Source of the DNA: Chlamydiota bacterium
GTDB lineage: Bacteria > Chlamydiota > Chlamydiia > Chlamydiales > Parachlamydiaceae
Assembly (NCBI GenBank): GCA_013287915.1
Contig: JABDCX010000002.1
Location: 37,187 to 101,186 of the forward strand
Direction: 5' to 3'
DNA length: 64,000 bases
Part shown: positions 1 to 10,107 of the stretch, piece by piece
Layout: each line of letters starts with the position of its first letter
How positions within the stretch are numbered: position 1 is the first letter of the stretch
Program-made: the position numbers and the translations under genes
The notes under the pieces: generated by a model
What the model was told of the DNA's origin: nothing
Databases searched by the model: none
Seen by the model: the letters and a program-made list of their open reading frames with translations, nothing else

Positions 1-1050
1 TTGCTCCGCTTGGCTGGGATTAACGAAGCAAAAGATCTCCCTCTTCCTTCGATTTTGCAAGGGTATGACTTTGAGTATTGCAAAAATGAGTTATTCCCAA
101 TGATCTTGGAAGGCGTCCTCGATTCTGCGCTGGATCCTGCTAAGTTGAAAGCGATTTTGCATGGTCAGGTCGAGGCCGGCATGGAAGAATTAAAGAAGGG
201 GGGCAAACCACCACCTCCTGACGTTGCTGCTGCAGCTAAAACGGCTACTTCACCAACAGGGGTTGCCAGAACATCTGAAGAAGAAGAGTTTGTCAGACAG
301 TTTAACGAATTGTTTGGAGAGTTATTGCGTTGCAGCTCGCCAATTGTGATGGATACGTTGATTTCGATGGAGAATGTGATTTCGTTGAGAACCATTTTTC
401 CTGAGATTCCCCGCTTGCAAGATCTGATTGGAGGCCTAGCAGGGGAAGCGGCTTTGAATTGGATCAAGTCAAATAAATTACACGATGTAGTTGGCTCGGT
501 GGTCCAAAGCGCTCTTCCAAGTATGCGTCCACCAGAGGGAAAAACGCAATTTGAACCTTCTCCCTATGAGCTTGAACAAAGGGAAGAGTTGGCTTATCAG
601 GCGATTCAGACAAGTGAAAAGCATCAAAAAGAGTTGCCCGGCAAGTTGAATGCGTATGTGACCCAACTCGTCTATGCCAGCCTGGTGGCTTCGATTTCCA
701 ATAGGTTTACACAGCTATGGAATGCAACAGTGGATCGCGTCTGTCCAGAAATTGTGAAAGATGTTTTCAGAGCCGTCGGGGAGAAGCTGAAATGGGTGGC
801 CACCTGCCTTGGGATCATGTATCTCTTCAACCTCTTTGCTCAAGGTGTGAAAGCTGTTGTGATGAAATCGATTGAGAAATCGGTCGAATTTGAGCTGAAA
901 TCGGTGACAAACATCACCAATTTCGACATCAACCAAAGTTTGGTCTATGGTCTGATCGGCACCCTGGTGAAGGAAATTGAGGGCGCAAGCCCAAGGGGGA
1001 AGATTCCAGAAGCTCCCCGTTTGCCAGGCTCAGCCAACGCTAAAGACTAA
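1..1050 (+). CDS. Hypothetical protein with a C-terminal hydrophobic segment; 5' end probably outside the window
   Basis: Open frame from the first base (TTG) to TAA at 1050. Hydrophobic stretch WVATCLGIMYLFNLFAQGVKAVV. No family recognised. Confidence 0.6.
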   Translation: MLRLAGINEAKDLPLPSILQGYDFEYCKNELFPMILEGVLDSALDPAKLKAILHGQVEAGMEELKKGGKPPPPDVAAAAKTATSPTGVARTSEEEEFVRQFNELFGELLRCSSPIVMDTLISMENVISLRTIFPEIPRLQDLIGGLAGEAALNWIKSNKLHDVVGSVVQSALPSMRPPEGKTQFEPSPYELEQREELAYQAIQTSEKHQKELPGKLNAYVTQLVYASLVASISNRFTQLWNATVDRVCPEIVKDVFRAVGEKLKWVATCLGIMYLFNLFAQGVKAVVMKSIEKSVEFELKSVTNITNFDINQSLVYGLIGTLVKEIEGASPRGKIPEAPRLPGSANAKD

Positions 1051-1085
1051 ATGAGAGGACAGTGAGGACCGCCATACCGCCTAAT

Positions 1086-1227
1086 GCCTCTCTTTGCGTC
1101 TTTGCGCCTTTGCGTTGAAAAAATCTCACAATTGTTTATTACGCCATTTAGAGCTAATAATTCGCATATGACTATCTTTCTATAGCCTCACAATTAAACG
1201 CAAAGGCGCAAAGACGCAAAGAGAGGC
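1086..1227. repeat. Intergenic inverted repeat with GCGTCTTTGCG arms
   Basis: Left arm 1086-1116 gcctctctttgcgtctttgcgcctttgcgtt is the exact reverse complement of right arm 1197-1227 aacgcaaaggcgcaaagacgcaaagagaggc. Confidence 0.9.
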
Positions 1228-1259
1228 TTATATGCGTATATGGGACCCTATGGTCCTAT

Positions 1260-1367
1260 TTAGCTCTTGCCTTGCTTCTTCTCGAGCTTTTTAGCCTTCT
1301 TTTCCTTTGGGGACAAAGCAGGCTTCTTTTTATCTTCTCTGCGATGTTTGACGACTTCTTTTGTCAT
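1260..1367 (-). CDS. Small highly basic protein, 35 aa (MTKEVVKHRREDKKKPALSPKEKKAKKLEKKQGKS)
   Basis: Below the ORF track cutoff. ATG preceded by AGGAGGTACCT (strong Shine-Dalgarno), Lys-rich, ends in TAA. Confidence 0.6.
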   Translation of the reverse strand: MTKEVVKHRREDKKKPALSPKEKKAKKLEKKQGKS

Positions 1368-1397
1368 AGGTACCTCCTGGAGATAGTTTCATCAAAT

Positions 1398-1437
1398 CAA
1401 AAAAAAAGCGCAATGGTTTTTCACCACTGCGCTTTTG
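1398..1437 (-). terminator. Rho-independent terminator downstream of omcB
   Basis: On the minus strand: AAGCGCAGTGGTGAAAAACCATTGCGCTT followed by a T run. Confidence 0.8.
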
Positions 1438-1466
1438 TCAGGTTCAAAACCTTGCGGTTTTTAGCC

Positions 1467-3194
1467 TTAGTTCACAATCGTGCTTTCTTGTTGCATGATT
1501 GGTGTCTTGATCGAGTCTGACGAGACTTCGACGACAACACGTCCATCACCCGATTCTTTTGCCTTTGCATCGATTCGGACATTGATTGTCTGACGCGAAT
1601 TCAAGGTTCCGATTGGGCCAAATGTCACAGTGCTACCCGAGATCTTCCCTTGAACATCGCCAGTTGTCGATGTTGGAGCAATCTCTTTTGGGAAGCGCAC
1701 GACGATATTGACGTTGCTATCAGATTCAGAACCTTGGTTCATGACGCTGATATTGTAGCTTGTCGATTCGCCGATGCAAATTGGGTTTTCTGTGTCTTGG
1801 ATGCAAACGCTAAGCGCTGGACGTCCTCTCCAGTGAGTAACAGCTTCAGCACATGCATTGCAGCCTTGGCAGTTTGTGACGCCAACTTTGTTGGTGAAGC
1901 AGCCAGGTACGCATGTTGTCAGCGTGATAGTGAAGCTTGCTTTCTCGCCTGGCTTCAACTCGCGGAGCTTCCAAACAGCTTGGTTGCCATTGATTGTAGC
2001 GCCATTAGCAGCAACAATCGATGTTTGGCTTGGAGCTACGTCTGTGATAACTACTTCTGTCAATGGCTTATCGCCTGGGTTAGTGACAGTGATTTGGTAG
2101 TCAGCATTTTTGCCGATTTGTTGCTCTTTTGGACCAACTTTTGTAAGCTCAATGCACTCTTTGCAGATGTTTGTGCAAGCTTGGCATGACACTGTGTCAG
2201 CATTGCATGCAGTCACAACAGCTGTGTTGCATACGCGACCGCGCTTGACAGCTCGGAGGCATACGTTGATTTTCTTCTCTTGGCATGGTTCGAGGCAGCC
2301 GAGCTTGAAAGTCAATGTGCGTTGGCAAGAAGCATGCTCAAGACCATCTGGGATGTTGTCTGTAACGACGACATCTTCAGCTGTGCAGCTTCCGCGGTTA
2401 ACAACAGTGATCGTGTAGTTAACTGGATCATCTGGGCAAGCTTCTTCTGTACCGCACTTATGGCACTCTAAGATTGGCTTTGCGCAAAGTAGCGAGCAGA
2501 AGCGAACAGGTGTTGCAGTTGCACAGAAGCAAGCGCATTGTTCACCTTCACAGTTACACTTCACCCAAATTTTACCTGGTTTGCATTCCCCTTTTCTCAT
2601 TGGACCATATGCCCATGATACTTTTTGCCCTTCAACCTTTGCTTCTGGTTGGCTGCGCACGTAGGTAACGCCAGTTGGGAGGTGTGTTGTCACAACGACA
2701 TCGCACACATCATCGCAAGCTCTGACGTCAAACTCTAATGGGTACTGATCCCCGAGCATGCACATCGATGGGTTTCTAGCAGTTACTGTGATTCCGTCGC
2801 GGCAGCACAGTTCGTTGCTAGAAGGATGCTTGCACTTTACCGCAGGCTTGCAAAGAGGTTCGCAAGTTTGGAGGCAAGGTGGTGTTGTAGGACGTGGTGG
2901 AGGACATGCAGGCGCACACACTGGTGGGCATACAGGTGCACATTTAGGTGGGCATACAGGTGCACATTTAGGAGGGCATACAGGTGCACATTTAGGAGGG
3001 CATACAGGTGCACATTGAGGTGCGCACACGGGCTTTGGTGGTGGGCATGCCTGTGGAGGGCATACTGGTTGACATGGCTGTTCACATACGGGAGCACAGC
3101 AGTCATTGCTTCGATTACTGCTGCAGCCGACCCATAGGAGCGCCGTTGTTGCTACTAAAAGCAACGAGGTAAAGATACCCAGTTGTTTTTTCAT
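1467..3194 (-). CDS. omcB: Large cysteine-rich outer membrane protein OmcB (60 kDa CRP)
   Basis: Signal peptide followed by CAPVCPPK repeats, then DUF11-type repeats (NYTITVVNRGSCTAEDVVVTDNIPDGLEH, DYQITVTNPGDKPLTEVVITDVAP) and many Cys, as in chlamydial OmcB. Confidence 0.95.
   Translation of the reverse strand: MKKQLGIFTSLLLVATTALLWVGCSSNRSNDCCAPVCEQPCQPVCPPQACPPPKPVCAPQCAPVCPPKCAPVCPPKCAPVCPPKCAPVCPPVCAPACPPPRPTTPPCLQTCEPLCKPAVKCKHPSSNELCCRDGITVTARNPSMCMLGDQYPLEFDVRACDDVCDVVVTTHLPTGVTYVRSQPEAKVEGQKVSWAYGPMRKGECKPGKIWVKCNCEGEQCACFCATATPVRFCSLLCAKPILECHKCGTEEACPDDPVNYTITVVNRGSCTAEDVVVTDNIPDGLEHASCQRTLTFKLGCLEPCQEKKINVCLRAVKRGRVCNTAVVTACNADTVSCQACTNICKECIELTKVGPKEQQIGKNADYQITVTNPGDKPLTEVVITDVAPSQTSIVAANGATINGNQAVWKLRELKPGEKASFTITLTTCVPGCFTNKVGVTNCQGCNACAEAVTHWRGRPALSVCIQDTENPICIGESTSYNISVMNQGSESDSNVNIVVRFPKEIAPTSTTGDVQGKISGSTVTFGPIGTLNSRQTINVRIDAKAKESGDGRVVVEVSSDSIKTPIMQQESTIVN
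2926..3021 (-). repeat. Four tandem 24 bp units encoding CAPVCPPK in omcB
   Basis: gggcatacaggtgcacatttagg[t/a] repeated four times with few substitutions. Confidence 0.9.
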
Positions 3195-3353
3195 TCAAGA
3201 CTCCTTGTTAGGTTAATTTATTCACTTTCTCAAAAAAATTTTTTCTCTCTAATAGAAACAAAATTGGTTGCACAACAGCTGTCGTTAAGTCGGGGTTGTG
3301 CAGAAGTTTTGGGGCGCTTGTTGCTTGTGTCATCATTTCCTTATCCAATCCTA

Positions 3354-3572
3354 TTAGTCGAGTGAGTAGTTGTTAGGACCGCAAAATGGCCTTGCACCGG
3401 GATGGGTATTCGGGCAGGTCGTCGGTTTATGGTCGCACCAAGGTTGAGCCGCGCAAGGCCGATCGACGCAGCAAGGGGAGTTCCCTTCTGGTGAACAGCA
3501 GGAGCAACTGGTGAACAGGGCCAAAAGAGTGGCCGCGCAAATCGCTGTGGTTGTCGCTGTCTTTTTTTTCAT
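3354..3572 (-). CDS. omcA: Small cysteine-rich lipoprotein, OmcA-like
   Basis: MKKKTATTTAICAATLLALFTSCSCC: signal with lipobox-like LFTSC, Cys-rich, adjacent to omcB as in chlamydiae. Confidence 0.75.
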   Translation of the reverse strand: MKKKTATTTAICAATLLALFTSCSCCSPEGNSPCCVDRPCAAQPWCDHKPTTCPNTHPGARPFCGPNNYSLD

Positions 3573-3664
3573 TCTCTTTTCCGTTCGTGGTGTTCTTTCG
3601 CTTATTTTTTCAATTGAATCTGCAGGAGAGTATCTCTCCTACAGATTCATTGTCCTCCAAACTA

Positions 3665-3889
3665 CTAGTAGCAGCAGTTAGGTGGTGGGCATTGTGGTGG
3701 GCACACCGGTCTTGGTGGTGGGCAGCAGTTTTGTGGTGGAGGGCAGTAGTTTTGTGGTGGGCAGCAAACTGGCTTGCACACTGGTGGGCATGGTTTTGGA
3801 CAGCATGGATCGCGGTCACAGCAGCAGCTTGTGCACATTGCAGCAATTGCACAAACTGTAGCTAATGAAGCTAAAGTTTTGAACATCAT
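3665..3889 (-). CDS. Second small Cys/Pro-rich putative lipoprotein (OmcA-like)
   Basis: MMFKTLASLATVCAIAAMCTSCCCDRDPCCPKPCPPVCKPVCCPPQNYCPPPQN. Start chosen at the internal Met with an AGGAGAAT ribosome site. Confidence 0.7.
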   Translation of the reverse strand: MMFKTLASLATVCAIAAMCTSCCCDRDPCCPKPCPPVCKPVCCPPQNYCPPPQNCCPPPRPVCPPQCPPPNCCY

Positions 3890-4205
3890 GATATTCTCCT
3901 GTTTTTGTTTTTGTACTAAACGCATTCTCCACCTCTACATTAAAACGCCTTCTAAAACCAGTGAGAGCTGGATAATGAAGGGCGCCTCTTTTAATATAAA
4001 GGTTTTAACTCTGTTTGATACGCCTTAGGCAATAATTCTTCCACAAGAATTTTTTACATAGTAGAAAAAATTTGAGATTTGACTCGTTCATCATGCTGAT
4101 AATGAGCGTGTTGGATGTCAGAAAAAAAGTTAAAAAATATTTAAGAAAAGGGTCGTAACCTAGCGACCTCGCTTCAAAATTCACCACTTGAGCCCAGCAA
4201 GGATT

Positions 4206-4427
4206 TACCACTGAGCCCAGTGAGATCAGTGAGAGACTAAAGAGCAATCAAAAAATCAAGATAAGCAAGATCAGGCAGGATAAGCAGGATATGTCCTATC
4301 CTTCATATCTTGCCTGATCTTGTTTATCCTGTTAATATTTTTAGAAATTTAGGAATTGGCTTAGGTATACCACACCATCTCTGATTTTTCAGAGTCTCTC
4401 ACTGATCTCACTGGGCTCAGTGGTGAA
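4206..4427. repeat. Nested palindromic intergenic element
   Basis: Outer arms 4207-4238 and 4391-4424 (accactgagcccagtgagatcagtgagagact and its complement). Inner arms 4261-4332 (ataagcaagatcaggcaggat / catatcttgcctgatcttgtttatcct). Confidence 0.85.
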
Positions 4428-4431
4428 ATAT

Positions 4432-5274
4432 CTAAGCTCTGACTTTTCCAGCCCAGCCGAGCTTATTGCGGAGAGTCGCATAGTAGTCGTGATCTGGCAT
4501 CGTGACAAGGGGGAAGTCACGGGACGAAAGGGAGACAGTGACAGATTCGTGAAGTCCAATAAAGGCTGTGGGAAATCCGTCATAGGTGATTTCGAGAGGT
4601 TCTTCTGAACTGGTGTTCTCCACCCGTAGATTGTGCTTGGGCATCAAGACAATAGGGCGATTAGAGATGGTGTGGGGACAAATCGGAGTTAAGATGAGAG
4701 CATGGATTTCGGGTGTGACGATAGGACCGCCCGCCGCAAGAGAGTAAGCCGTTGAGCCACTTGGAGTTGCAATGATTATTCCATCTGCCGAAAACGTATT
4801 TAAGTAATTATCATCGACCCAGATGGCTAGGTCGACTAATGAAGGATTGCGAGAACGGTGCACGACGATTTCATTGACGGCAAAGTTGTGGTTGCCATCG
4901 GCAATTTTTCCTTCGATCACGAGTCTAGCTTTGACAGTATACTTTCTATCGAGAAGATTTTGGAGGCTTGGGATAAGATCCTCAAGGGCGATATCGGCTA
5001 AAAATCCAAGATTTCCCATGTTGATTGCTAAAACGGGAGCTGTCAATTCGGGGTGCCTGTGTACCAGACGGAGAATGGTCCCATCACCGCCAAGAGAGAT
5101 GAGAAAATTAACCTCATTAGGTTTGACGGAAGTTAAAGGTTTTGCGCCTATTTGTTTGGCAACCTCTTCCTCTGCAACGACAGTGACATGGCGGGCGTGT
5201 AAATAATCGAGAATCTTCCTTGCCGTTTCAAGGGTGTTCTTTTTTAAGGCATTTGGGAAAATGGCAATAATCAT
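4432..5274 (-). CDS. nadK: NAD kinase
   Basis: [19 protein letters not shown] and [17 protein letters not shown] motifs. Confidence 0.93.
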   Translation of the reverse strand: MIIAIFPNALKKNTLETARKILDYLHARHVTVVAEEEVAKQIGAKPLTSVKPNEVNFLISLGGDGTILRLVHRHPELTAPVLAINMGNLGFLADIALEDLIPSLQNLLDRKYTVKARLVIEGKIADGNHNFAVNEIVVHRSRNPSLVDLAIWVDDNYLNTFSADGIIIATPSGSTAYSLAAGGPIVTPEIHALILTPICPHTISNRPIVLMPKHNLRVENTSSEEPLEITYDGFPTAFIGLHESVTVSLSSRDFPLVTMPDHDYYATLRNKLGWAGKVRA

Positions 5275-7178
5275 AGCGTTGCGTGTGCGTTTGGGGTTTT
5301 TTCTAGAGAAAACTGAGCAATGACCCGCTTGCAGATTTTGGGGGCAGTTAGCCCAATTTCATCCACGAGTTCGGCGTGGGATCCGTGTTCGACAAACGTT
5401 TCTGGAATCCCAAAGTTGATCACCTGTAAGTTGTTGTATCCATGGCTCATCAAAAAGTGGTTGAGGATAGAGCCGAGTCCGGAAACGGCGGAGTGCTCTT
5501 CGATCGTGATCACGCGCTTGTGGTTGACGAGAAGAGTGCAGAGCAGGTCAGTATCAAGTGGCTTGACAAAGATCGGATCTAGGACCGTGCAGGTGATGCC
5601 AAATTCTTTTAGCATTTCGCGCACTTGGAGGGCAGTATTGACCATGTGTCCGAGAGCCACGATTAAGATGTCAGATCCTTCGGCGATCACTTCCCCTTTC
5701 CCAAGTTCGCGGTAGCGCAAAGGATCAGTGGAGTCTTCGGTCGCCATGTTGGGGTAGCGGATCGCTGCAGGGCGACCCCAGGAGAAGGACGATTCTAGGA
5801 GTTCTTTCAGTAGTTGTCCATTGCGCGGCTGGGTGATGACCATGTTTGGCATTGCGTTGAGGAAGCCGATGTCATAAATGCCATTGTGGGTAGACCCATC
5901 TGGACCGGCAATACCCGCCCGGTCGATGGCAAAGACAACGGGAATTTCTTGGAGGCATACATCGTGAAACACGTTGTCAAAGGCGCGCTGCAAAAACGTC
6001 GAGTAGACTGAGGCGACGACCTTTGTCTCTCTTCCGTAGGCAAGCCCTCCGCAGAAAGTCACAGAGTGTCCTTCCGCAATGCCTACATCGAGACAACGTT
6101 CGGGATACTTTTTCATAAAGTCGTCGAGCATTGAACCCGCAGACATTGCAGGGGTCACGGCGACGATGTGCGGATCTTTTTCTGCCATTTTTAAGATATG
6201 TGTGCCGAAAATTCTTGGAAAAGTAGGTTTTGAAGAGGGTGTAGGTAGGAATTTGCCGGTTCCTATATCGAATGGTTTGGCCCCATGATAGGTGATCGGA
6301 TTCTTGATCGCCTCTTCCATCCCTTGCCCTTTATTTGTCAGGACATGCACAACGACCGGCCATTCGGTATTTTTAAGCGCTTGAAAGGTGTCGACGAGTT
6401 TTTTGATGTCATGTCCATCGATGGGACCCACGTATGACATGCCGTATTGTTCGAAGAAGGGAGCTGGGCTAACCAGGTTTTTAAGAGATTCTGTGATTTT
6501 GTGCCCTTGTTTTGCGAGCATGGCCCCATAACTGGGTATTTTTGAAACGATCGAGTCGAGTTCGTGGTAGATTTTATTCGTTGTGGGGTTGCTTAAGAGG
6601 CGGCTTAAAATATGCGTAATGGCTCCCACGTTTTTCGAGATCGACATCGCATTATCATTTAAAATCAGAATAAATTTCTTTAGGTCGCGTGTAACATTGT
6701 TAAGTGCTTCGAGAGACATTCCACAGGTCAATGTTGCGTCGCCAATAATTGGAATGATGTGGTCGCTTTTGTGGTGGAGATCGCGGTTTTTAGCAACCCC
6801 TAGAGCAAGTGAAAGGGCAGTTCCGGCGTGTCCCGCGAGAAAATGGTCGTAGGGCGATTCTTTAGGATGGCTAAAACCACAGAGGCCTTTGAATTTGCGT
6901 ATGGTTTGAAAACGGTCATTTCTTCCTGTCAAAATCTTATGCGTGTATGTTTGGTGGCTCACATCCCAAATGAGCTTGTCGTTCGGAGAGTCAAACACGT
7001 GGTGGAGAGCAATTGTGAGCTCGACAGAGCCCAGGTTTGAAGCGAGATGCCCTCCGTTGACAGACAACACTTCGATAATTCTTTGCCGGATTTCAGCCGC
7101 GAGTTTGGAGAGAGAGTTTGGAGAGAGGTCTTTGATGTCTTGCGGCGATTGGATCTTGGCTAAAAGGGAGTCGGTCAT
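5271..7178 (-). CDS. dxs: 1-deoxy-D-xylulose-5-phosphate synthase
   Basis: Full-length transketolase-like protein with DXS motifs ([49 protein letters not shown]). Confidence 0.96.
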   Translation of the reverse strand: MTDSLLAKIQSPQDIKDLSPNSLSKLAAEIRQRIIEVLSVNGGHLASNLGSVELTIALHHVFDSPNDKLIWDVSHQTYTHKILTGRNDRFQTIRKFKGLCGFSHPKESPYDHFLAGHAGTALSLALGVAKNRDLHHKSDHIIPIIGDATLTCGMSLEALNNVTRDLKKFILILNDNAMSISKNVGAITHILSRLLSNPTTNKIYHELDSIVSKIPSYGAMLAKQGHKITESLKNLVSPAPFFEQYGMSYVGPIDGHDIKKLVDTFQALKNTEWPVVVHVLTNKGQGMEEAIKNPITYHGAKPFDIGTGKFLPTPSSKPTFPRIFGTHILKMAEKDPHIVAVTPAMSAGSMLDDFMKKYPERCLDVGIAEGHSVTFCGGLAYGRETKVVASVYSTFLQRAFDNVFHDVCLQEIPVVFAIDRAGIAGPDGSTHNGIYDIGFLNAMPNMVITQPRNGQLLKELLESSFSWGRPAAIRYPNMATEDSTDPLRYRELGKGEVIAEGSDILIVALGHMVNTALQVREMLKEFGITCTVLDPIFVKPLDTDLLCTLLVNHKRVITIEEHSAVSGLGSILNHFLMSHGYNNLQVINFGIPETFVEHGSHAELVDEIGLTAPKICKRVIAQFSLEKTPNAHATL

Positions 7179-7495
7179 TGAAAGGGGTCCTTTGAGGAGC
7201 TGCGCTGTTGAGATGCTGAGGAGAGGTTAAATTCTTGCGCAAGCGGGCGCTGGTCTGCTCCAGTCGTCAATTCACCGGAGCGGTTTTTGATGAGCATTTC
7301 GATCTTTCGTTCGGCATCGACGAGTTTTTTATTGCACTTGTGGATGAGCTTGTCAGCCTCTTCATACAGTTTAAGCGATTCGTCAAGACTGATAGCAGTG
7401 CCATTCATTTTTTCCAAAATGGCTTCGAGGCGCGTAAATGCCTCTTCGAATGAAGTTTCTGCTTCACTTTCTTGCTTTTTTGTTTTCTCGCTCAT
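7175..7495 (-). CDS. xseB: Exodeoxyribonuclease VII small subunit
   Basis: [52 protein letters not shown]; overlaps dxs and xseA by 4 bp. Confidence 0.93.
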   Translation of the reverse strand: MSEKTKKQESEAETSFEEAFTRLEAILEKMNGTAISLDESLKLYEEADKLIHKCNKKLVDAERKIEMLIKNRSGELTTGADQRPLAQEFNLSSASQQRSSSKDPFQ

Positions 7496-8913
7496 GAGGG
7501 AATCACTTCTTTTACAGTTGATGTTAAGGATCCATCTGACATAAGTACTTTAATTTCATCACCGGTCGAAACCGTTCTAACAGATGTTATAACTGAATTT
7601 CTTTTTTCCGAAAAGAGAATGCAGTACCCCTTACCAAGTACAGTTTTGGGATTCACTTTGTCAAGAATGTTTTGAATATGGTCGAGCCGCTCTTTTTGGT
7701 TCCTGAATTGGACCTGCATGGCTTGATCGAGCCGACGGCTGCTCTCGCATGTTTTGTCCCTCAAGCGCATACACTTGACCTGGAACAGATTGCCGATCTG
7801 CTGGGCATAGGTGTTTAGGCGGTGTTTGTAGTGGTCGAGCTTGGCCCCTGGCTTTAACGAAGCTAAGACGTGCATTTTGCCTTGCAGAGTGAGACGGAGC
7901 ATTTCTAGCTTTTGGCGCATTGCAGTGTCAATATCAGTTTTAAGAGTATCTAGACGTTGCACAGAAGCCCCTAGGAGGGCATAGGGGTTGGCCAGATAGG
8001 GGCTTTTTACAATGGCTGCAAGGCGTTGTTTGTCGTGCCGAATGAGGTGAAAAAGGGTTTGTTGGATACGTGTGCGGATTTGAGAGAGGCGTTGCAGTTG
8101 GTGCTCTTTTTCTCCGATGACGAGCTCTGCTGCAGCGGAGGGGGTGGGAGCGCGCACATCGGCGACGTATTCCCCAATGCAGTGATCGGTTTCATGTCCC
8201 ACGGCGCAAATGATCGGAATGCGACTGTGGAAAATGGCGGAGGCGACAATCTCTTCGTTAAATGCCCACAGGTCTTCAATGCTCCCGCCGCCGCGCCCGA
8301 CGATCATGACGTCTACGAGATCGTATTGATTGAATTGTTCGATCGCTTGTGCGATCTCTTGCGCAGCACCCTCTCCTTGCACTTTGACGGGGTTTAGAAT
8401 GATATGAAGACCTGCAAATCGCCTTGTGAGTACATTGAGGATGTCTTGTATAGCTGCGCCTGTTGGGCTCGTCACAATGCCGATCCGCCGTGGGAATTTG
8501 GGGAGAGGTCGTTTTCGCTCTTGTTTGAACCAACCCAACGCTAACAGCTTTTTTTTGAGCTCTTCTAGCTTGATGAGCAGCTCTCCGAGGCCGATTGGTT
8601 GGAGCTCTTTAACCAGGATTTGGTAGCGACCTGCTTGGGGGTATACATTGACCTCTCCTTTGACGACGACCTGCATCCCATCTTTTGGGGGAGTCGTTAA
8701 GCGGATCGCGTCGGGACGGAACATGACAGCCTGAATCTGCGCATGCGCATCTTTCAAGGAGAAATAGAGATGGCCCGAGGTGTGGGGTTTGAAGTTGCTG
8801 ATTTCCCCCTGCAGCGAGACAAACGGGAACGTCTTTTCTAAACAATTCTTGATAGAGTGAGTCAGTTGCGTCACTGTCAAAACGACAGATTGAGCAGATG
8901 GGTTTGTCAACAT
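7492..8913 (-). CDS. xseA: Exodeoxyribonuclease VII large subunit
   Basis: [39 protein letters not shown]-type motif, [14 protein letters not shown]. Confidence 0.95.
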   Translation of the reverse strand: MLTNPSAQSVVLTVTQLTHSIKNCLEKTFPFVSLQGEISNFKPHTSGHLYFSLKDAHAQIQAVMFRPDAIRLTTPPKDGMQVVVKGEVNVYPQAGRYQILVKELQPIGLGELLIKLEELKKKLLALGWFKQERKRPLPKFPRRIGIVTSPTGAAIQDILNVLTRRFAGLHIILNPVKVQGEGAAQEIAQAIEQFNQYDLVDVMIVGRGGGSIEDLWAFNEEIVASAIFHSRIPIICAVGHETDHCIGEYVADVRAPTPSAAAELVIGEKEHQLQRLSQIRTRIQQTLFHLIRHDKQRLAAIVKSPYLANPYALLGASVQRLDTLKTDIDTAMRQKLEMLRLTLQGKMHVLASLKPGAKLDHYKHRLNTYAQQIGNLFQVKCMRLRDKTCESSRRLDQAMQVQFRNQKERLDHIQNILDKVNPKTVLGKGYCILFSEKRNSVITSVRTVSTGDEIKVLMSDGSLTSTVKEVIPS

Positions 8914-9000
8914 AATCGCATATAATAGGGCAAAAGGGGAAAAAAGTCTTGAGTTTCTTATCGAAAGGGGGTACTATTTATTTCCAATAAAGGAGACGGA

Positions 9001-9771
9001 GTGTCAGGAGATCCAGGCAGAGCGACGACCGTAATAGCAAACTGGAAAATGCATAAAACGGTCGTAGAAGCGACGAGTTACATTACGAGCCTTGCCCTAA
9101 GCGCTCAACAGCTCCGCACCCGTGCGGGAGTCGCCGTTCCCTTTACTATGATGACTGCTGCCGCGCAGGCAGCAAAAGGGACAGCGGTTTTTATCGGCGC
9201 GCAGAACATCAGCGAGTATGCCGATGGCCCCTATACGGGAGAGGTTTCCGCTGCCATGGTAAAGGACGCTGGGGCCTCTTTTTGCTTGATTGGCCACTCG
9301 GAGAGAAGACGCCTTTTTCACGAGACCGACGGGATTGTGAACCTAAAGGTTAGAAAGGCCTTAGAAGCGGGGATTCGTCCTCTCTTGTGTGTTGGGGAAA
9401 CGATTGAAGAGAGGAAAGCCGGCCAGACAAAAGCCGTTCTCGAAAGACAATTGATCCAAGGCTTGGCGGGCATCACACCACAAGAAGCTGAGTCTCTCCT
9501 GATTGCTTATGAGCCTGTTTGGGCGATAGGAAATGGGACAGCTGCCAAACCGGAAGATGCACAAAACGAACAGGAGTGGTGCCGCTCAGTTCTAGCCAAG
9601 CTGTGGGGAGATTCGGTGGCAGCGGCGGTCTCGATTCTCTATGGAGGATCAGTAAAGCCAGAGAATGCAGAGCTCTTGATTCAAAAGCCCGACGTGGATG
9701 GCTTTTTAGTAGGCGGAGCCTCGTTGGATGTGGAAGTGTTCATGAAAATTTTACAATGTCATAAAGGATAG
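9001..9771 (+). CDS. tpiA: Triosephosphate isomerase
   Basis: ANWKMHKT, IGHSERR, AYEPVWAIGNG and YGGSVKPENA motifs. GTG start. Confidence 0.96.
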   Translation: MSGDPGRATTVIANWKMHKTVVEATSYITSLALSAQQLRTRAGVAVPFTMMTAAAQAAKGTAVFIGAQNISEYADGPYTGEVSAAMVKDAGASFCLIGHSERRRLFHETDGIVNLKVRKALEAGIRPLLCVGETIEERKAGQTKAVLERQLIQGLAGITPQEAESLLIAYEPVWAIGNGTAAKPEDAQNEQEWCRSVLAKLWGDSVAAAVSILYGGSVKPENAELLIQKPDVDGFLVGGASLDVEVFMKILQCHKG

Positions 9772-9775
9772 GATT

Positions 9776-10069
9776 ATGGGAACTTTTCTCTATTTTGCAG
9801 CGATTTCAGTGTTTGTCTTATTGTGCCTCGTTCTATGCTTCGTCATCCTGATTCAAGAAGGAAAGTCCGCAGGTTTAGCTCCCAGTTTTGGTGGTTCCGC
9901 TTCTGATTCGGTTTTTGGAACCTCAACAGCGGATGTGTTGAAGAAATTCACTGCTTGGTTAGCGATTGCTTTCTTTGTCTCGTGCATCATTCTTTCTCTT
10001 TGGACATCCGCGATAGGCCGCACCAAACAAGCCGATACATCAGCCTTCCCCGTCGAAACCCTGGAATAG
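9776..10069 (+). CDS. secG: Preprotein translocase subunit SecG
   Basis: Two TM segments, VILIQEGKSAGLAPSFGGSASDSVFGTSTADVLKKFTAWLA. Confidence 0.9.
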   Translation: MGTFLYFAAISVFVLLCLVLCFVILIQEGKSAGLAPSFGGSASDSVFGTSTADVLKKFTAWLAIAFFVSCIILSLWTSAIGRTKQADTSAFPVETLE

Positions 10070-10074
10070 CACAA

Positions 10075-10107
10075 TTCACCACTGAGCCCAGTGAGATCAG
10101 TGGTGAA
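10075..10107. repeat. Short palindrome of the CACTGAGCCCAGTGAGATCAGTG element family
   Basis: TTCACCACTGA...TCAGTGGTGAA, located between convergent secG and def. Confidence 0.85.

Noticed and set aside
1650-2189. 179 aa plus-strand ORF
   Set aside because: Antisense to the well-supported omcB; no independent features.
2926-3021. CRISPR-like array
   Set aside because: The 24 bp units are contiguous coding repeats without spacers, in frame in omcB; no cas genes seen.
2758-3137. Repeat-rich ORFs on the opposite strand of omcB (HTGAHLGG and AYRCTFR repeats)
   Set aside because: They are antisense or alternate-frame readings of the CAPVCPPK repeat.
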